64,000 bases of DNA, from contig JAGKWU010000008.1 in assembly GCA_021151695.1 (NCBI GenBank), forward strand, positions 62,001-126,000. Reading direction: 5' to 3'. The notes below the pieces were generated by a model, which was not told where the DNA came from, did not search any database, and worked only from the letters and a program-made list of their open reading frames with translations. The DNA comes from Cellvibrionaceae bacterium. Lineage in GTDB: Bacteria; Pseudomonadota; Gammaproteobacteria; Pseudomonadales; Cellvibrionaceae. A program made the position numbers and the translations under genes. Below, in pieces: positions 15,224-23,839 of the stretch; positions within the stretch are counted from its first letter, which is position 1, and each line of letters begins with the position of its first letter.

Positions 15224-17539
15224 TTATCGTACTTTTACTATTGCCCATTGCTGTTCCAATCCACTGACATAGGCATCCTGTACGACGGCCGCGCTGTCAA
15301 TCAGGCTGCCACCGCCTACATCAATACTCTTGCCGCTATTGACGTTAGACAGTTTGTATAAGCCTTTGCCAATGAACTGGATGTTCCATTTTTGGCTGTT
15401 GGTGCCGGAATAGTTGGCTTGCAAAATATTGGCGTCATTATTAAGTGATGAGCCATTTACATCCAATGCCAAACTGCTGCGCTTATTGGTGATTTTGTAT
15501 TGATCAGTGCCAACCATTTCCACTTTCCACAGTTGGTTGTCCGAGCCAGTATACGGCCATTGAATAACAGTCGCTCCAGCACTATAGGAGCCATTAGAAA
15601 CATCCAATGCTTTGTTACTTTTCAGATTAATAATTTTGTAATAGGCATTAGGATCATAGTTGTCGGCAATTTTCTGCAACTTCCATAATTGTCGGTCGGC
15701 TTTGGTGAATGTGTTTTGCACGGCGGGGTTGCCATCGCTTTTGGTACCATTTTTGTTCTCAAGGGCTAGTCCGCTTCTTACGCTCGTCACTTTAAAATAA
15801 CCGCTGCCCACGCTGGCAATAGTCCACTGCTGGTTGGTACTGGATGGATCCCACGGAGATTCGGAGTCCGTCCACTGAATAATAGCGCTGCCCGGTGTTT
15901 GGCTGCCGTTGGCAACGTCCATCACTACGCCGCTGTATTTATTCAGTAGTTTGAACTTGCCCTGTCCCACGTCATCAATAGTCCACTGTTGGTCCGGTGC
16001 ATCCACACTGGTTCTCTGCGCCACAGCCGTACCATTGATGGTTGAACTACCAACGCCCAAGGCTTTATTGGTGGCCTTATTGACGATGCGATACACCGCA
16101 TTAGCATCAAAAATATCTATACCGGTTGGGGTGGGAATATCGCTGCTGTAAGAGCCAACCTCCAATTCACTAGCGGCGACGTAACCACCACTGGCGGCAT
16201 TCACCTGCAGCTTGAAGTAGCGCGCGGTTTGCGCGGCAAAGGTGACGCGCTTCATGGTGTTGTCTGCTACCCAGCTACCGTTGCTCACCAGAGTGAACGT
16301 GGTTCCGTCCAGGCTTTTGTAGAGTGAGTAAGACGTAATTTTTCCATCACTTAAATTTTGTGAGGGCAAGTAGTTCAGCATATTGATGTTGTTGTAGGTG
16401 TAGCCTAAATCCAGGGTAATAGATTGCGGCAAGGCGACATCGGATTGCCACAGGGTTTCTACATAACTGCTCACATAATCCAGGGAACCATCGATAGCAT
16501 TGTTGGCGTTGCCGCTGGTGGCTGAGGCCGAGTTGGCGGTAATTGGATGATCCATTACCACAGGTTGCGGTGGCAGGGGGGCACGCGCTGCCAGCGGTGT
16601 CCAGCTTGTACCTATCTGTGCCAGACGGTTCACTACGTTGGTATCCAGTTGTCCCTGTGGATTGGGCGATACGTTTACCAGCATATTGGTATAGCGCGGC
16701 TCCAAGTAGCCCAAATGATCATTCACTATATTGGTAACGCTAGCGGGTTCGGTATTGGGCATCCACCAGTGCCAGAACCATTGGTCAGATACCAGTGGCT
16801 TTCCCTGGTTGGCGGCATAGCTGTTGTTAGCTGGCGACCATACGCCCTTGGGTTCTTCAAAATAAATAATATCCTCATCCCAGGGTTGGGTTTGGCCGTT
16901 GTGATCCACTATCAAAATATTGGGTTGTAAGCGTTTTATCAGTTCGCGAATTTCCTGATAAGCCACTTGGTTGTGCCCCATCTGCCAGGCCCAGCCGTCG
17001 ATAATCAGTACGGGAATTTCACCGTAGTGGGTGAGCAACTCTGTGAGTTGGCCTTTTACAAAGTCTACATCCGCACGACTCACGGAATTGTTTTCAATAC
17101 CCTGCTGGCGATCCCACACGGAAAAATAAATGCCCGGCAAAATACCTCTGGAGCGCATGGAATCTACATATTGCTGAACAATGTCATGCTGATATGCACT
17201 GTTCATTACATTGTAATTGCCATATTTAGTCGGCCATAGCGCAAAGCCATCGTGATGCTTGGTGGTGAGTACGGCGTATTTCATCCCGGCGGATTTGGCG
17301 GCATCGGCCCACTGGTCTGTATCGACATAAGATGGATTAAAAGAATATGGATCTTGCCAGGGCGACACCCATTCTTGATCGTGGTAGGTGCCCATGTTGT
17401 AGTGGATAAACATGCCAAAGCGTAAATCAACATAGTTTTTTTGGTTGGTATAAATATCGGCTGCCAATGTTGGCGCAGATACCAATGGCAGAGCAGAGAG
17501 CAGCCCCAGCATGGCAAGCAGCTTGTAATGATGCTTCAT
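15224..17539 (-). CDS. Secreted GH29 alpha-L-fucosidase with lectin-like modules
   Basis: This 771-residue protein has a signal peptide (about 1-27). The GH29 domain (about 30-325) shows RFGMFIHYNMGTYH, KHHDGF (95-99) and the nucleophile-type motif L-I-I-D-G-W with D181. Next is an F5/8 type C (discoidin, CBM32-like) domain at about 340-465. Then come two ricin-B/CBM13-type beta-trefoil regions (about 480-625 and 640-771), with repeated Q-x-W motifs (QQWTI, QLWKL, QLWKV, QKWNI, QQWAI). It would remove fucose from plant or algal glycans in the periplasm or outside the cell. The acid/base residue is not assigned. Located next to the receptor-halogenase operon on the opposite strand. Confidence 0.88.
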   Translation of the reverse strand: MKHHYKLLAMLGLLSALPLVSAPTLAADIYTNQKNYVDLRFGMFIHYNMGTYHDQEWVSPWQDPYSFNPSYVDTDQWADAAKSAGMKYAVLTTKHHDGFALWPTKYGNYNVMNSAYQHDIVQQYVDSMRSRGILPGIYFSVWDRQQGIENNSVSRADVDFVKGQLTELLTHYGEIPVLIIDGWAWQMGHNQVAYQEIRELIKRLQPNILIVDHNGQTQPWDEDIIYFEEPKGVWSPANNSYAANQGKPLVSDQWFWHWWMPNTEPASVTNIVNDHLGYLEPRYTNMLVNVSPNPQGQLDTNVVNRLAQIGTSWTPLAARAPLPPQPVVMDHPITANSASATSGNANNAIDGSLDYVSSYVETLWQSDVALPQSITLDLGYTYNNINMLNYLPSQNLSDGKITSYSLYKSLDGTTFTLVSNGSWVADNTMKRVTFAAQTARYFKLQVNAASGGYVAASELEVGSYSSDIPTPTGIDIFDANAVYRIVNKATNKALGVGSSTINGTAVAQRTSVDAPDQQWTIDDVGQGKFKLLNKYSGVVMDVANGSQTPGSAIIQWTDSESPWDPSSTNQQWTIASVGSGYFKVTSVRSGLALENKNGTKSDGNPAVQNTFTKADRQLWKLQKIADNYDPNAYYKIINLKSNKALDVSNGSYSAGATVIQWPYTGSDNQLWKVEMVGTDQYKITNKRSSLALDVNGSSLNNDANILQANYSGTNSQKWNIQFIGKGLYKLSNVNSGKSIDVGGGSLIDSAAVVQDAYVSGLEQQWAIVKVR

Positions 17540-17762
17540 TTGTTTAAACCTTTATTAATTATTGGAGGGTGTATTTACAGGCTTCCTGCGCTGTAGCTGA
17601 CAAACTTAAAGACCATTTCGAAAAGTAATCCCCCTAATAAACTGATCAAATTATTTACAGTGTTATGGTTGCTATGGGATTGATTAATGGTCAGGAGGGA
17701 GGGGCAAAAGCAGCTTGATGACGGCTGCGTGGGCGAGTCAATGCGATGGGGGTATCGGGTAA

Positions 17763-18443
17763 TTAGTGTTGGGTGTGCCGCTGTTTGCTGCGCGTGTCGC
17801 TGCTGAAATCCAGCACTATCGCCAAGTCTTCTGCCAGGCAGGGCCAGCGCTGGAGCTCTTGCGACCAACCGCGTCTTTTGTGCGTGCTGATGTAATCCTG
17901 AAAATCTTTACCGCCAAAGCTATATTGGTTAAGCAGTAGCTCGGCGGAAAATAACACTGCCTGGTCCAGCTCATTGGCATAGGGTTCGCCGATGAGCTCA
18001 TGGGCAATGACATTGGCGCGGGTCATATCCATGGGCGCAAGCGGTATACCGCAGTAACTTATAAAGCGATCGTTAATCTCTTCCAGCAGGCGATGAGCTA
18101 GATAGGCTTCGTCCAGCATGGCTTCCAATTGCTGATGGCCGCCGATAATAGTGGGTGGTGAAATGAAATAGTCGCTGGCGATATTGAGCAGCGGTACTAC
18201 GCCGTCGTAAATGCCGGCTTCCCGGGAAATTTCGCTGATAGCTTCAATAAATTCGGGCACCTGCCCTATGTAGCGAATGACAAATTCAGCCAAAAAGTCC
18301 GCGGCTTCTTCCGGGGGCAGTTTGATGGCGTCGTGCAGCTGCTTAAGGCGTAAGGCTAGCAGGCTGCGCAGTTGGCTAGTCGCACAGTCCTGATTGCGGG
18401 CATTATCAATCAGTTGACGAATATGGCTGATCTTTCCGTTCAT
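17763..18443 (-). CDS. Conserved hypothetical protein, alpha-helical
   Basis: This 226-residue soluble protein has no signal peptide or membrane segment. It is rich in Leu, Ile, Glu and Ala and looks helical throughout (for example PPEEAADFLAEFVIRYIG, LLEEINDRFISYCG). I do not recognise the family; similar proteins may exist in Pseudomonas-type bacteria. It stands alone between the GH29 gene and an outer-membrane protein. The region downstream of the stop has no obvious terminator. Confidence 0.65.
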   Translation of the reverse strand: MNGKISHIRQLIDNARNQDCATSQLRSLLALRLKQLHDAIKLPPEEAADFLAEFVIRYIGQVPEFIEAISEISREAGIYDGVVPLLNIASDYFISPPTIIGGHQQLEAMLDEAYLAHRLLEEINDRFISYCGIPLAPMDMTRANVIAHELIGEPYANELDQAVLFSAELLLNQYSFGGKDFQDYISTHKRRGWSQELQRWPCLAEDLAIVLDFSSDTRSKQRHTQH

Positions 18444-18611
18444 TTAAGTAGTGGTTGTTGTTATGTTTTGATGTTGGGTTGGCTTAACAATAAACCATGA
18501 CGGCGCAATCGCAAGTGAGATTTAATATCGAGTTTTTATATTAAATCCCCAAGATCAATATTTCACTTGAGACGCCAGAAGCGGATATAAAAGATGGCGT
18601 TTAAATCATTA

Positions 18612-18642
18612 AAATGGTGAGCAATTTTGTTACTCACCATTT
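18612..18642. terminator. 10-bp perfect stem hairpin
   Basis: AAATGGTGAG (18612-18621) and CTCACCATTT (18633-18642) pair perfectly. It sits 18 bases past the stop of the outer-membrane protein gene (minus strand). Confidence 0.65.
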
Positions 18643-18660
18643 ATTTCACGCTGTTAAGTA

Positions 18661-19287
18661 TCAGAAACTGGTAGAAAATTTCAGGCCCAGGCTGTTGTCC
18701 AGGTCGCCGGTAAAATACTGTTGGAAGTTAACCGATACATCCAGCCAGCCAAAACTGTGGCCCAACCCCAGTGAACCATAGAGGCCGCCATCCAGGCTCA
18801 GCTCTTCCGATACACAGTCACAATCAATGCTGCGCTCCGAGCCGAAGATACTACTCACACCCATCTTCACATTCACAAAGGTCATGCCATCGCCACCTAT
18901 GCGGAACTTGGGGCCCGCCTCGCCGTAGACCATAAACGCATGGGCATCCGACTGCTCGTAGTAGCCGTTGCGGTGTTCGTAGAAGAAGGGATTGTTATCG
19001 CCGTAAGAGATGTAGTTGAGGCCAACGGCGTAGGTCATATCGCTGTCGCTGGTGAAGTATTCAGCAGAAATGCCGAACACATCCGCCTCTTTTTGCAGCT
19101 GTATATCGTCGCGCTTGGCGGCATCTGCATCCAGGCTGAGGCGGTCGAAGTTCAAGCCGAAGCTCCAGCCATCGTAAACATCCGGTTGCTTGTAGTTGCG
19201 GTCATGGAGGCGGTCGGCAGATGCCTGGCTGGCAATCAGGCTGATACTGGAGGCGAGAATCAGAGAGGAAAAGGGACGAATAATCAT
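18661..19287 (-). CDS. Outer-membrane beta-barrel protein
   Basis: This 208-residue protein has a signal peptide (MIIRPFSSLILASSISLIASQASA), alternating amphipathic strands, and a C-terminal phenylalanine (LGLKFSTSF), the barrel-assembly signal. A cysteine pair occurs in IDCDCVS. It resembles small 8-stranded Omp25/OmpA-like barrels, and its function is unknown. The start at 19287 was chosen over an upstream ATG because AAGGAT lies at the right distance and the signal peptide then begins cleanly. Confidence 0.78.
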   Translation of the reverse strand: MIIRPFSSLILASSISLIASQASADRLHDRNYKQPDVYDGWSFGLNFDRLSLDADAAKRDDIQLQKEADVFGISAEYFTSDSDMTYAVGLNYISYGDNNPFFYEHRNGYYEQSDAHAFMVYGEAGPKFRIGGDGMTFVNVKMGVSSIFGSERSIDCDCVSEELSLDGGLYGSLGLGHSFGWLDVSVNFQQYFTGDLDNSLGLKFSTSF

Positions 19288-19427
19288 GGCAGTGATCCTT
19301 GGCTGGATGAAAAAACCATGCCCGGGTATCGGGCAGTCACTGCAGGTTAACGGCATAAGTCTGTATTAAAGCTTAATGCAATCCCGGCCATAGCCTGTGC
19401 CTCGGTGAATTAATTGCGCCATACAGG

Positions 19428-19433
19428 TATAAT
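19428..19433 (+). promoter_or_regulatory. Perfect -10 box upstream of hisB
   Basis: TATAAT lies 68 bases before the hisB ATG. The -35 region is weak (GTGAAT-like at 17-bp spacing), so this is a tentative sigma-70 promoter for hisBH. Confidence 0.4.
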
Positions 19434-19500
19434 TCGCGCTCATTTTTACCTGCTCTCTTTTTATTGTTTTGTCGCCAGCCCGGCCCCCACGGAGTCTTTG

Positions 19501-20094
19501 ATGTCAGATCGCATAGCGCAAGTCACCCGCAACACCCTCGAAACCAAGATCAGCGTCAGCCTCAACCTTGATGGCGCCGGCAAGGGTGTATTCAATACCG
19601 GCGTGCCTTTCCTGGAGCACATGATGGATCAGATCGCCCGTCACGGCATGATCGACCTGGATGTGACCTGCGACGGCGATACCCATATCGATGACCACCA
19701 CTCGGTGGAAGACATAGGCATCACCATCGGTCAGGCCATCGCCAAAGCCGTGGGCGACAAGAAGGGTATTCGCCGCTATGGCCATTCCTATGTACCGCTC
19801 GATGAAGCCCTGTCGCGCGTAGTGATTGATTTCTCCGGCCGCCCCGGCCTGGTGATGCAAATCCCCTTTACCCAAAAACGCATAGGCCAGTTTGATGTGG
19901 AATTGTTCTGGGAGTTTTTCCAGGGCTTCGTCAACCACGCCGGTGTGACCCTGCATGTGGACAACCTGCGCGGCCATAACGCCCACCACCAGATAGAAAC
20001 TGTGTTCAAAGCCTTCGGCCGCGCGCTGCGCATGGCCTTGGAAAAAGATCCGCGTATGGAAGGCATCATGCCTTCCACAAAAGGTAGTTTGTAA
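19501..20094 (+). CDS. hisB: Imidazoleglycerol-phosphate dehydratase
   Basis: This 197-residue, single-domain HisB performs the sixth step of histidine synthesis, dehydrating IGP to imidazole acetol phosphate. Metal-binding histidine motifs are visible (FLEHMMDQIARHG, DDHHSVEDIG, HNAHHQIET). It lacks the phosphatase half found in E. coli HisB, as in pseudomonads. The start at 19501 follows GGAG at 7-base spacing. hisH begins 2 bases after its stop. Confidence 0.97.
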   Translation: MSDRIAQVTRNTLETKISVSLNLDGAGKGVFNTGVPFLEHMMDQIARHGMIDLDVTCDGDTHIDDHHSVEDIGITIGQAIAKAVGDKKGIRRYGHSYVPLDEALSRVVIDFSGRPGLVMQIPFTQKRIGQFDVELFWEFFQGFVNHAGVTLHVDNLRGHNAHHQIETVFKAFGRALRMALEKDPRMEGIMPSTKGSL

Positions 20095-20096
20095 GC

Positions 20097-20762
20097 ATGA
20101 CTCAAGCTGTAAACAACAAACAAACAGTTGCCGTAATCGACTACGGCATGGGTAATTTGCACTCGGTAAAGAGCGCGCTCGAACACGTTGCTCCCGAACA
20201 AAAAGTTGTAGTGACTTCTGATCCAGCCGTAGTGGCTGCCGCCGACCGCGTGATATTCCCCGGTGTTGGCGCTATTCGCGATTGCATGGGCGAAATCAAT
20301 CGCCTCGGCTTCGACAAGCTGCTGCGCGAGCAAATCGCCACCGGCAAACCCGTGCTCGGCATATGCGTGGGCATGCAGGCATTGATGGATCACAGCGAAG
20401 AAAATAACGGTGTGGATTGCATCGGCATTTTCGGCGGCCAGGTGAAATACTTTGGTGAGCATCACAAAGATGCGGCGGGCAATTCGCTAAAAGTGCCGCA
20501 CATGGGCTGGAACCAGGTGCATCACAACAACCACCCGCTCTGGGCAGATATCCCACAGGATGCGCGCTTTTACTTCGTGCACAGTTTTTACGTGCAAGCG
20601 GCCGATGAAAATTTGGTCGCGGCCAGCTGCGAATACGGTGTGAAGTTTCATACCGCACTCACCCGCGGCAATTTATTCGCGGTGCAATTCCACCCGGAAA
20701 AGAGCCACACCGCCGGCCTGCAGTTGCTCAAGAACTTCTTGCATTGGGATGGTAAGGCTTAA
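20097..20762 (+). CDS. hisH: Imidazole glycerol phosphate synthase, glutamine amidotransferase subunit
   Basis: This 221-residue class I amidotransferase supplies ammonia to HisF. It has the GICVGMQ nucleophile loop (C90) and the downstream FHPEKS motif with catalytic His and Glu. It is cotranscribed with hisB. Its partner hisF lies about 7 kb away (27639), an unusual separation caused by inserted genes. Confidence 0.97.
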   Translation: MTQAVNNKQTVAVIDYGMGNLHSVKSALEHVAPEQKVVVTSDPAVVAAADRVIFPGVGAIRDCMGEINRLGFDKLLREQIATGKPVLGICVGMQALMDHSEENNGVDCIGIFGGQVKYFGEHHKDAAGNSLKVPHMGWNQVHHNNHPLWADIPQDARFYFVHSFYVQAADENLVAASCEYGVKFHTALTRGNLFAVQFHPEKSHTAGLQLLKNFLHWDGKA

Positions 20763-20880
20763 GAATTGTAAGCGTGTTCGATACTTGGTTTGGCTCGTGT
20801 AATACTCCGTCATCCCTGCAGCGTGGGAGCACCTAGCTGGCGGTGTCTCACAGGATTGATGATTGTCTCATTTAGAGCTC

Positions 20881-20975
20881 CGTCGTCATCCTCGCGCAGC
20901 GGGGATCCAGTTCTTGCTTTTGATTTTGCTGTTAGTTTTTAAGAACTGGATCCCCGCTGCGCGAGGATGACGACG
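20881..20975. repeat. Dispersed inverted repeat, family A copy 1
   Basis: Two perfect 35-base arms (20881-20915 and 20941-20975) flank a 25-base T-rich spacer. The core of the arms reads GGGGATCCAGTTCTT. The same arms recur at 42251-42368 and 59461-59583. It lies between hisH and the serine hydrolase gene. The RNA would form a very stable hairpin. A possibly decayed related piece (CGTCATCCCTGCAG) occurs at about 20809. Confidence 0.9.
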
Positions 20976-21040
20976 AGTGAGTAACGGACTTTTCCCGGCC
21001 CGCAGGTTGTAAGGATTAACTAACCAATAAGAGCCTAACT

Positions 21041-22582
21041 ATGTCCCTCTCTCGTCTGTTATCCGGCAGTGCCCTGCTGCTTTCACTTAGCTTTAGTTCG
21101 TTGGTTTGCTGGGCAGATGTTCCAGTAACCCCTCCAACCTTTACCGAATCCACCCCCGAAGCCGAAGGCGTTCCCTCTGCCGCTATTCAAAAGCTGGCCG
21201 ATAGCCTCGATAAAAACATCAACTCTGTGCACAGCTTTGTGCTGCTGCGCCACGATCACCAAATCGCCGAAGCCTGGTGGGCGCCCTATCGCAAAACCGA
21301 TGTCCACCAACTATGGTCGCTCAGTAAAAGTTTTACCTCGGCGGCTATAGGTTTTGCGGTGGCGGAAAAGCGCTTGAGTCTTAATGACAAGGTGGCCGAT
21401 TTCTTCCCCGAAGAGTTGCCGGCCCAGCGCAGCAAAGAACTCAACGCCATGCGCATTCGAGACCTACTCACCATGAGCACCGGTCACGAGAAGGACGCCT
21501 TCGACGATATGTTCGTCGAACCCAATGGCAAGATGCTGCACAGCTTTTTCAACCAGGCTATCCAGCACAAACCCGGTTCACTGTTTATCTACAACACCGG
21601 CGCTACCTACACCCTGTCGGCCATTTTGCAAAAAGTCACCGGCCAACATCTGGTGGATTACCTGACGCCACGCCTGTTTGAGCCGCTCGGTATTCGCCAG
21701 CACCCTTGGGAGCGCAGCAAAGAGGGCATCGACTACGGCGGTTTCGGCTTGTACCTGACCACCGAGGATATCGCCAAATTTGGCCAGCTATACCTTCACA
21801 AAGGTGTCTGGAACGGCAAGCAAATCATTCCGGCGGAGTGGGTTGCGCAGTCCACCAGCAAGCAGGTTTCCAACGGCAGCGATCCGGACAGTTTTTGGGA
21901 TCAGGGCTACGGCTTCCAGTTCTGGCGCAATGTGGCTTATGGCTATCGCGCTGACGGCGCCTTTGGCCAGTTTTGTATAGTGCTGCCGGAGTTTGATCTG
22001 GTGTTCGCGATGAGCAGCGGCAGTGGAGATATGCCGGGCATTCTTTCCACCATCTGGAAGGAGTTAATCCCCCAGTTGCAGGCTAACCCTTTGCCAGAGG
22101 CGCCGGCTGCCCAAACGGCGTTGCGCAAGCGTTTGTCCCAGTTGGCTCTACCGGTAGTTGCAGGTAAAGCGACTTCACCCATCGCCAAATACTGGTCGGG
22201 TAAAAGCGTAGGTTTTGCACCTAATCCAGTGGGTATTAAGGCAGTCAGCTTTGAGTTTGGTAAGGATTCAAACCGCGTAACTTTTGCGCGTGAAGGGCTG
22301 GTCGCCAATCTTGATGCAGGCTACGGCCGCTGGCTAGACGGAGTATCTGCACTCGACGCCTATCTGGGTGCAGATGTCTACGCCGTCCCCCACGACATCG
22401 CCAGCAGCAGCGCCTGGGTGGCTAAAGATCACTTCCAGATGAAAATCGTCAGCCGCCACAACCAGCACACGCTAACCCTGAACTTCCATTTCAACAAAGA
22501 TGAAGTGACCTTGGATGGCGAACGCAATGTGGATTTTGCGGAGCGTAAAGTGCCGGCGATGACGGGGAGGCTCGCGCCGTAG
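21041..22582 (+). CDS. Secreted serine hydrolase, class C beta-lactamase family
   Basis: This 513-residue protein has a signal peptide (about 1-25, ending CWA). The serine hydrolase fold carries the S-x-x-K motif S93-L-S-K96 (WSLSKSF) and a Y-N-T-G-A second motif (IYNTGATY). The remainder matches 6-aminohexanoate-dimer-hydrolase/esterase-like beta-lactamase (S12) proteins, with a beta-rich extension of about 130 residues at the C-terminus. Likely an esterase or amidase in the periplasm rather than an antibiotic-resistance enzyme. It is inserted between hisH and hisA and bounded on each side by a long inverted repeat. Confidence 0.85.
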   Translation: MSLSRLLSGSALLLSLSFSSLVCWADVPVTPPTFTESTPEAEGVPSAAIQKLADSLDKNINSVHSFVLLRHDHQIAEAWWAPYRKTDVHQLWSLSKSFTSAAIGFAVAEKRLSLNDKVADFFPEELPAQRSKELNAMRIRDLLTMSTGHEKDAFDDMFVEPNGKMLHSFFNQAIQHKPGSLFIYNTGATYTLSAILQKVTGQHLVDYLTPRLFEPLGIRQHPWERSKEGIDYGGFGLYLTTEDIAKFGQLYLHKGVWNGKQIIPAEWVAQSTSKQVSNGSDPDSFWDQGYGFQFWRNVAYGYRADGAFGQFCIVLPEFDLVFAMSSGSGDMPGILSTIWKELIPQLQANPLPEAPAAQTALRKRLSQLALPVVAGKATSPIAKYWSGKSVGFAPNPVGIKAVSFEFGKDSNRVTFAREGLVANLDAGYGRWLDGVSALDAYLGADVYAVPHDIASSSAWVAKDHFQMKIVSRHNQHTLTLNFHFNKDEVTLDGERNVDFAERKVPAMTGRLAP

Positions 22583-22586
22583 GAAT

Positions 22587-22675
22587 GTAGGTTGGAAGAG
22601 GCGAAGCCGACTTCCGACATTTTCGTCGGATCGAGGTGTGCATGTCGGAAGTCGGCTTCGCCTCTTCCAACCTAC
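22587..22675. repeat. Dispersed inverted repeat, family B copy 1
   Basis: Perfect 34-base arms (22587-22620, 22642-22675) begin GTAGGTTGG and end CCAACCTAC, around a 21-base loop. It begins only 4 bases past the serine hydrolase stop, so it may also act as its transcript end. A related element lies at 23608-23726. Confidence 0.9.
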
Positions 22676-22801
22676 GACATAGGGGAAATCAAACCGGCGG
22701 TTGCGCAGCAATCGACCGCCGCCCGCTGCTGCTCTATAATGCCCGCCCTTAATTTCCCCATCGCCGGTAGCGCTGCCGGCGAGCTTCCACGAGAACAAGC
22801 A

Positions 22802-23533
22802 ATGCTGATTATCCCCGCGATTGATTTGAAAGACGGCCAGTGCGTGCGCCTGCGCCAGGGTTTGATGGACGATTCCACGGTGTTTTCCGACGATCCGGTG
22901 GCCATGGCCAAGCAGTGGGTTGATCAGGGCTGTCGTCGTCTGCACCTGGTGGACCTGAACGGCGCCTTCGAAGGCAAGCCGGTCAATGGCGGTGTGGTGA
23001 CGGCAATCGCCAAAGCCTACCCTAACCTGCCAATCCAGATCGGCGGCGGTATCCGCAGTGCCGAGACCATTGAGTACTACCTCAACGCCGGCGTGCAATA
23101 CGTGATTATTGGCACCAAAGCCGTAAAAGAGCCGCAATTCGTGACGGACGTGTGCAAGCAGTTCCCCGACCACATCATCGTCGGCCTGGACGCCAAAGAC
23201 GGTTGGGTTGCCACCGATGGCTGGGCCGAAGTGTCCAACATCCAGGCGAGCGAACTGGCCAAGCGTTTTGAGCAGGATGGCGTAAGCAGCATCGTCTACA
23301 CCGACATCGCCCGCGACGGCATGATGCAAGGTGTCAACGTAGAAGCCACCGTTGCCATGGCGCAAGCCTCCAGCATCCCCGTGATCGCCTCCGGCGGCAT
23401 CACCAATATGGACGATATCATCGCCCTCAAAGCCCAAGCCCACAAAGGCATCTGCGGCGCCATCACCGGCCGCGCAATCTACGAAGGCACACTGACCATG
23501 GCGGAAGCGCAGGCTTATTGCGATTCTCTTTAA
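22802..23533 (+). CDS. hisA: Phosphoribosylformimino-AICAR-phosphate isomerase
   Basis: This 243-residue TIM barrel isomerises ProFAR to PRFAR in histidine synthesis. It has IPAIDLKDGQCVRL at the N-terminus with the catalytic Asp in AIDLK, a phosphate-binding loop (IGGGIRS), the second catalytic Asp in YTDIARDGM, and IASGGITN. The start at 22802 gives the family's normal N-terminus; a longer open frame upstream runs through repeat family B and is not coding. It sits between two family-B inverted repeats. Confidence 0.97.
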   Translation: MLIIPAIDLKDGQCVRLRQGLMDDSTVFSDDPVAMAKQWVDQGCRRLHLVDLNGAFEGKPVNGGVVTAIAKAYPNLPIQIGGGIRSAETIEYYLNAGVQYVIIGTKAVKEPQFVTDVCKQFPDHIIVGLDAKDGWVATDGWAEVSNIQASELAKRFEQDGVSSIVYTDIARDGMMQGVNVEATVAMAQASSIPVIASGGITNMDDIIALKAQAHKGICGAITGRAIYEGTLTMAEAQAYCDSL

Positions 23534-23550
23534 GATTTACGCGTATGCAA

Positions 23551-23592
23551 AAAACAAAGCCCCGGTAATGAGAGTTATCGGGGCTTTGTTTT
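23551..23592. terminator. hisA terminator
   Basis: AAAACAAAGCCCCGGTAA pairs with TTATCGGGGCTTTGTTTT (one G-T wobble), followed by further Ts, 17 bases after the hisA stop. Confidence 0.88.
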
Positions 23593-23607
23593 TGGGCTCG
23601 TTCTTAC

Positions 23608-23726
23608 GTAGGTTGGCGGTAAGGCGGAGCCGCACCCCAACATTTCGTACAATTAACATTATCCCAATCTGGGAATCAGACATGTTGGGGTGCAGCTTGC
23701 TAGCGCAAGCTTTACCTCCAACCTAC
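23608..23726. repeat. Dispersed inverted repeat, family B copy 2
   Basis: The outer ends match the copy at 22587 (GTAGGTTGG ... CCAACCTAC), and inner arms carry GCACCCCAACA / TGTTGGGGTGC. The right arm holds a small extra hairpin (AGCTTGCTAGCGCAAGCT), so the arms differ in length (about 35 and 44 bases). The spacer is AT-rich, about 40 bases. Confidence 0.82.
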
Positions 23727-23839
23727 ACTTGCGGCTATCATCTGGACAATTAGTCATAAACTACGGCTTTTGCGGCATGGGAAAGCCAGGGTTCTGGTCC
23801 TAAACTGACATCATATCCACAACCAAGGAAGCGCTTGCT

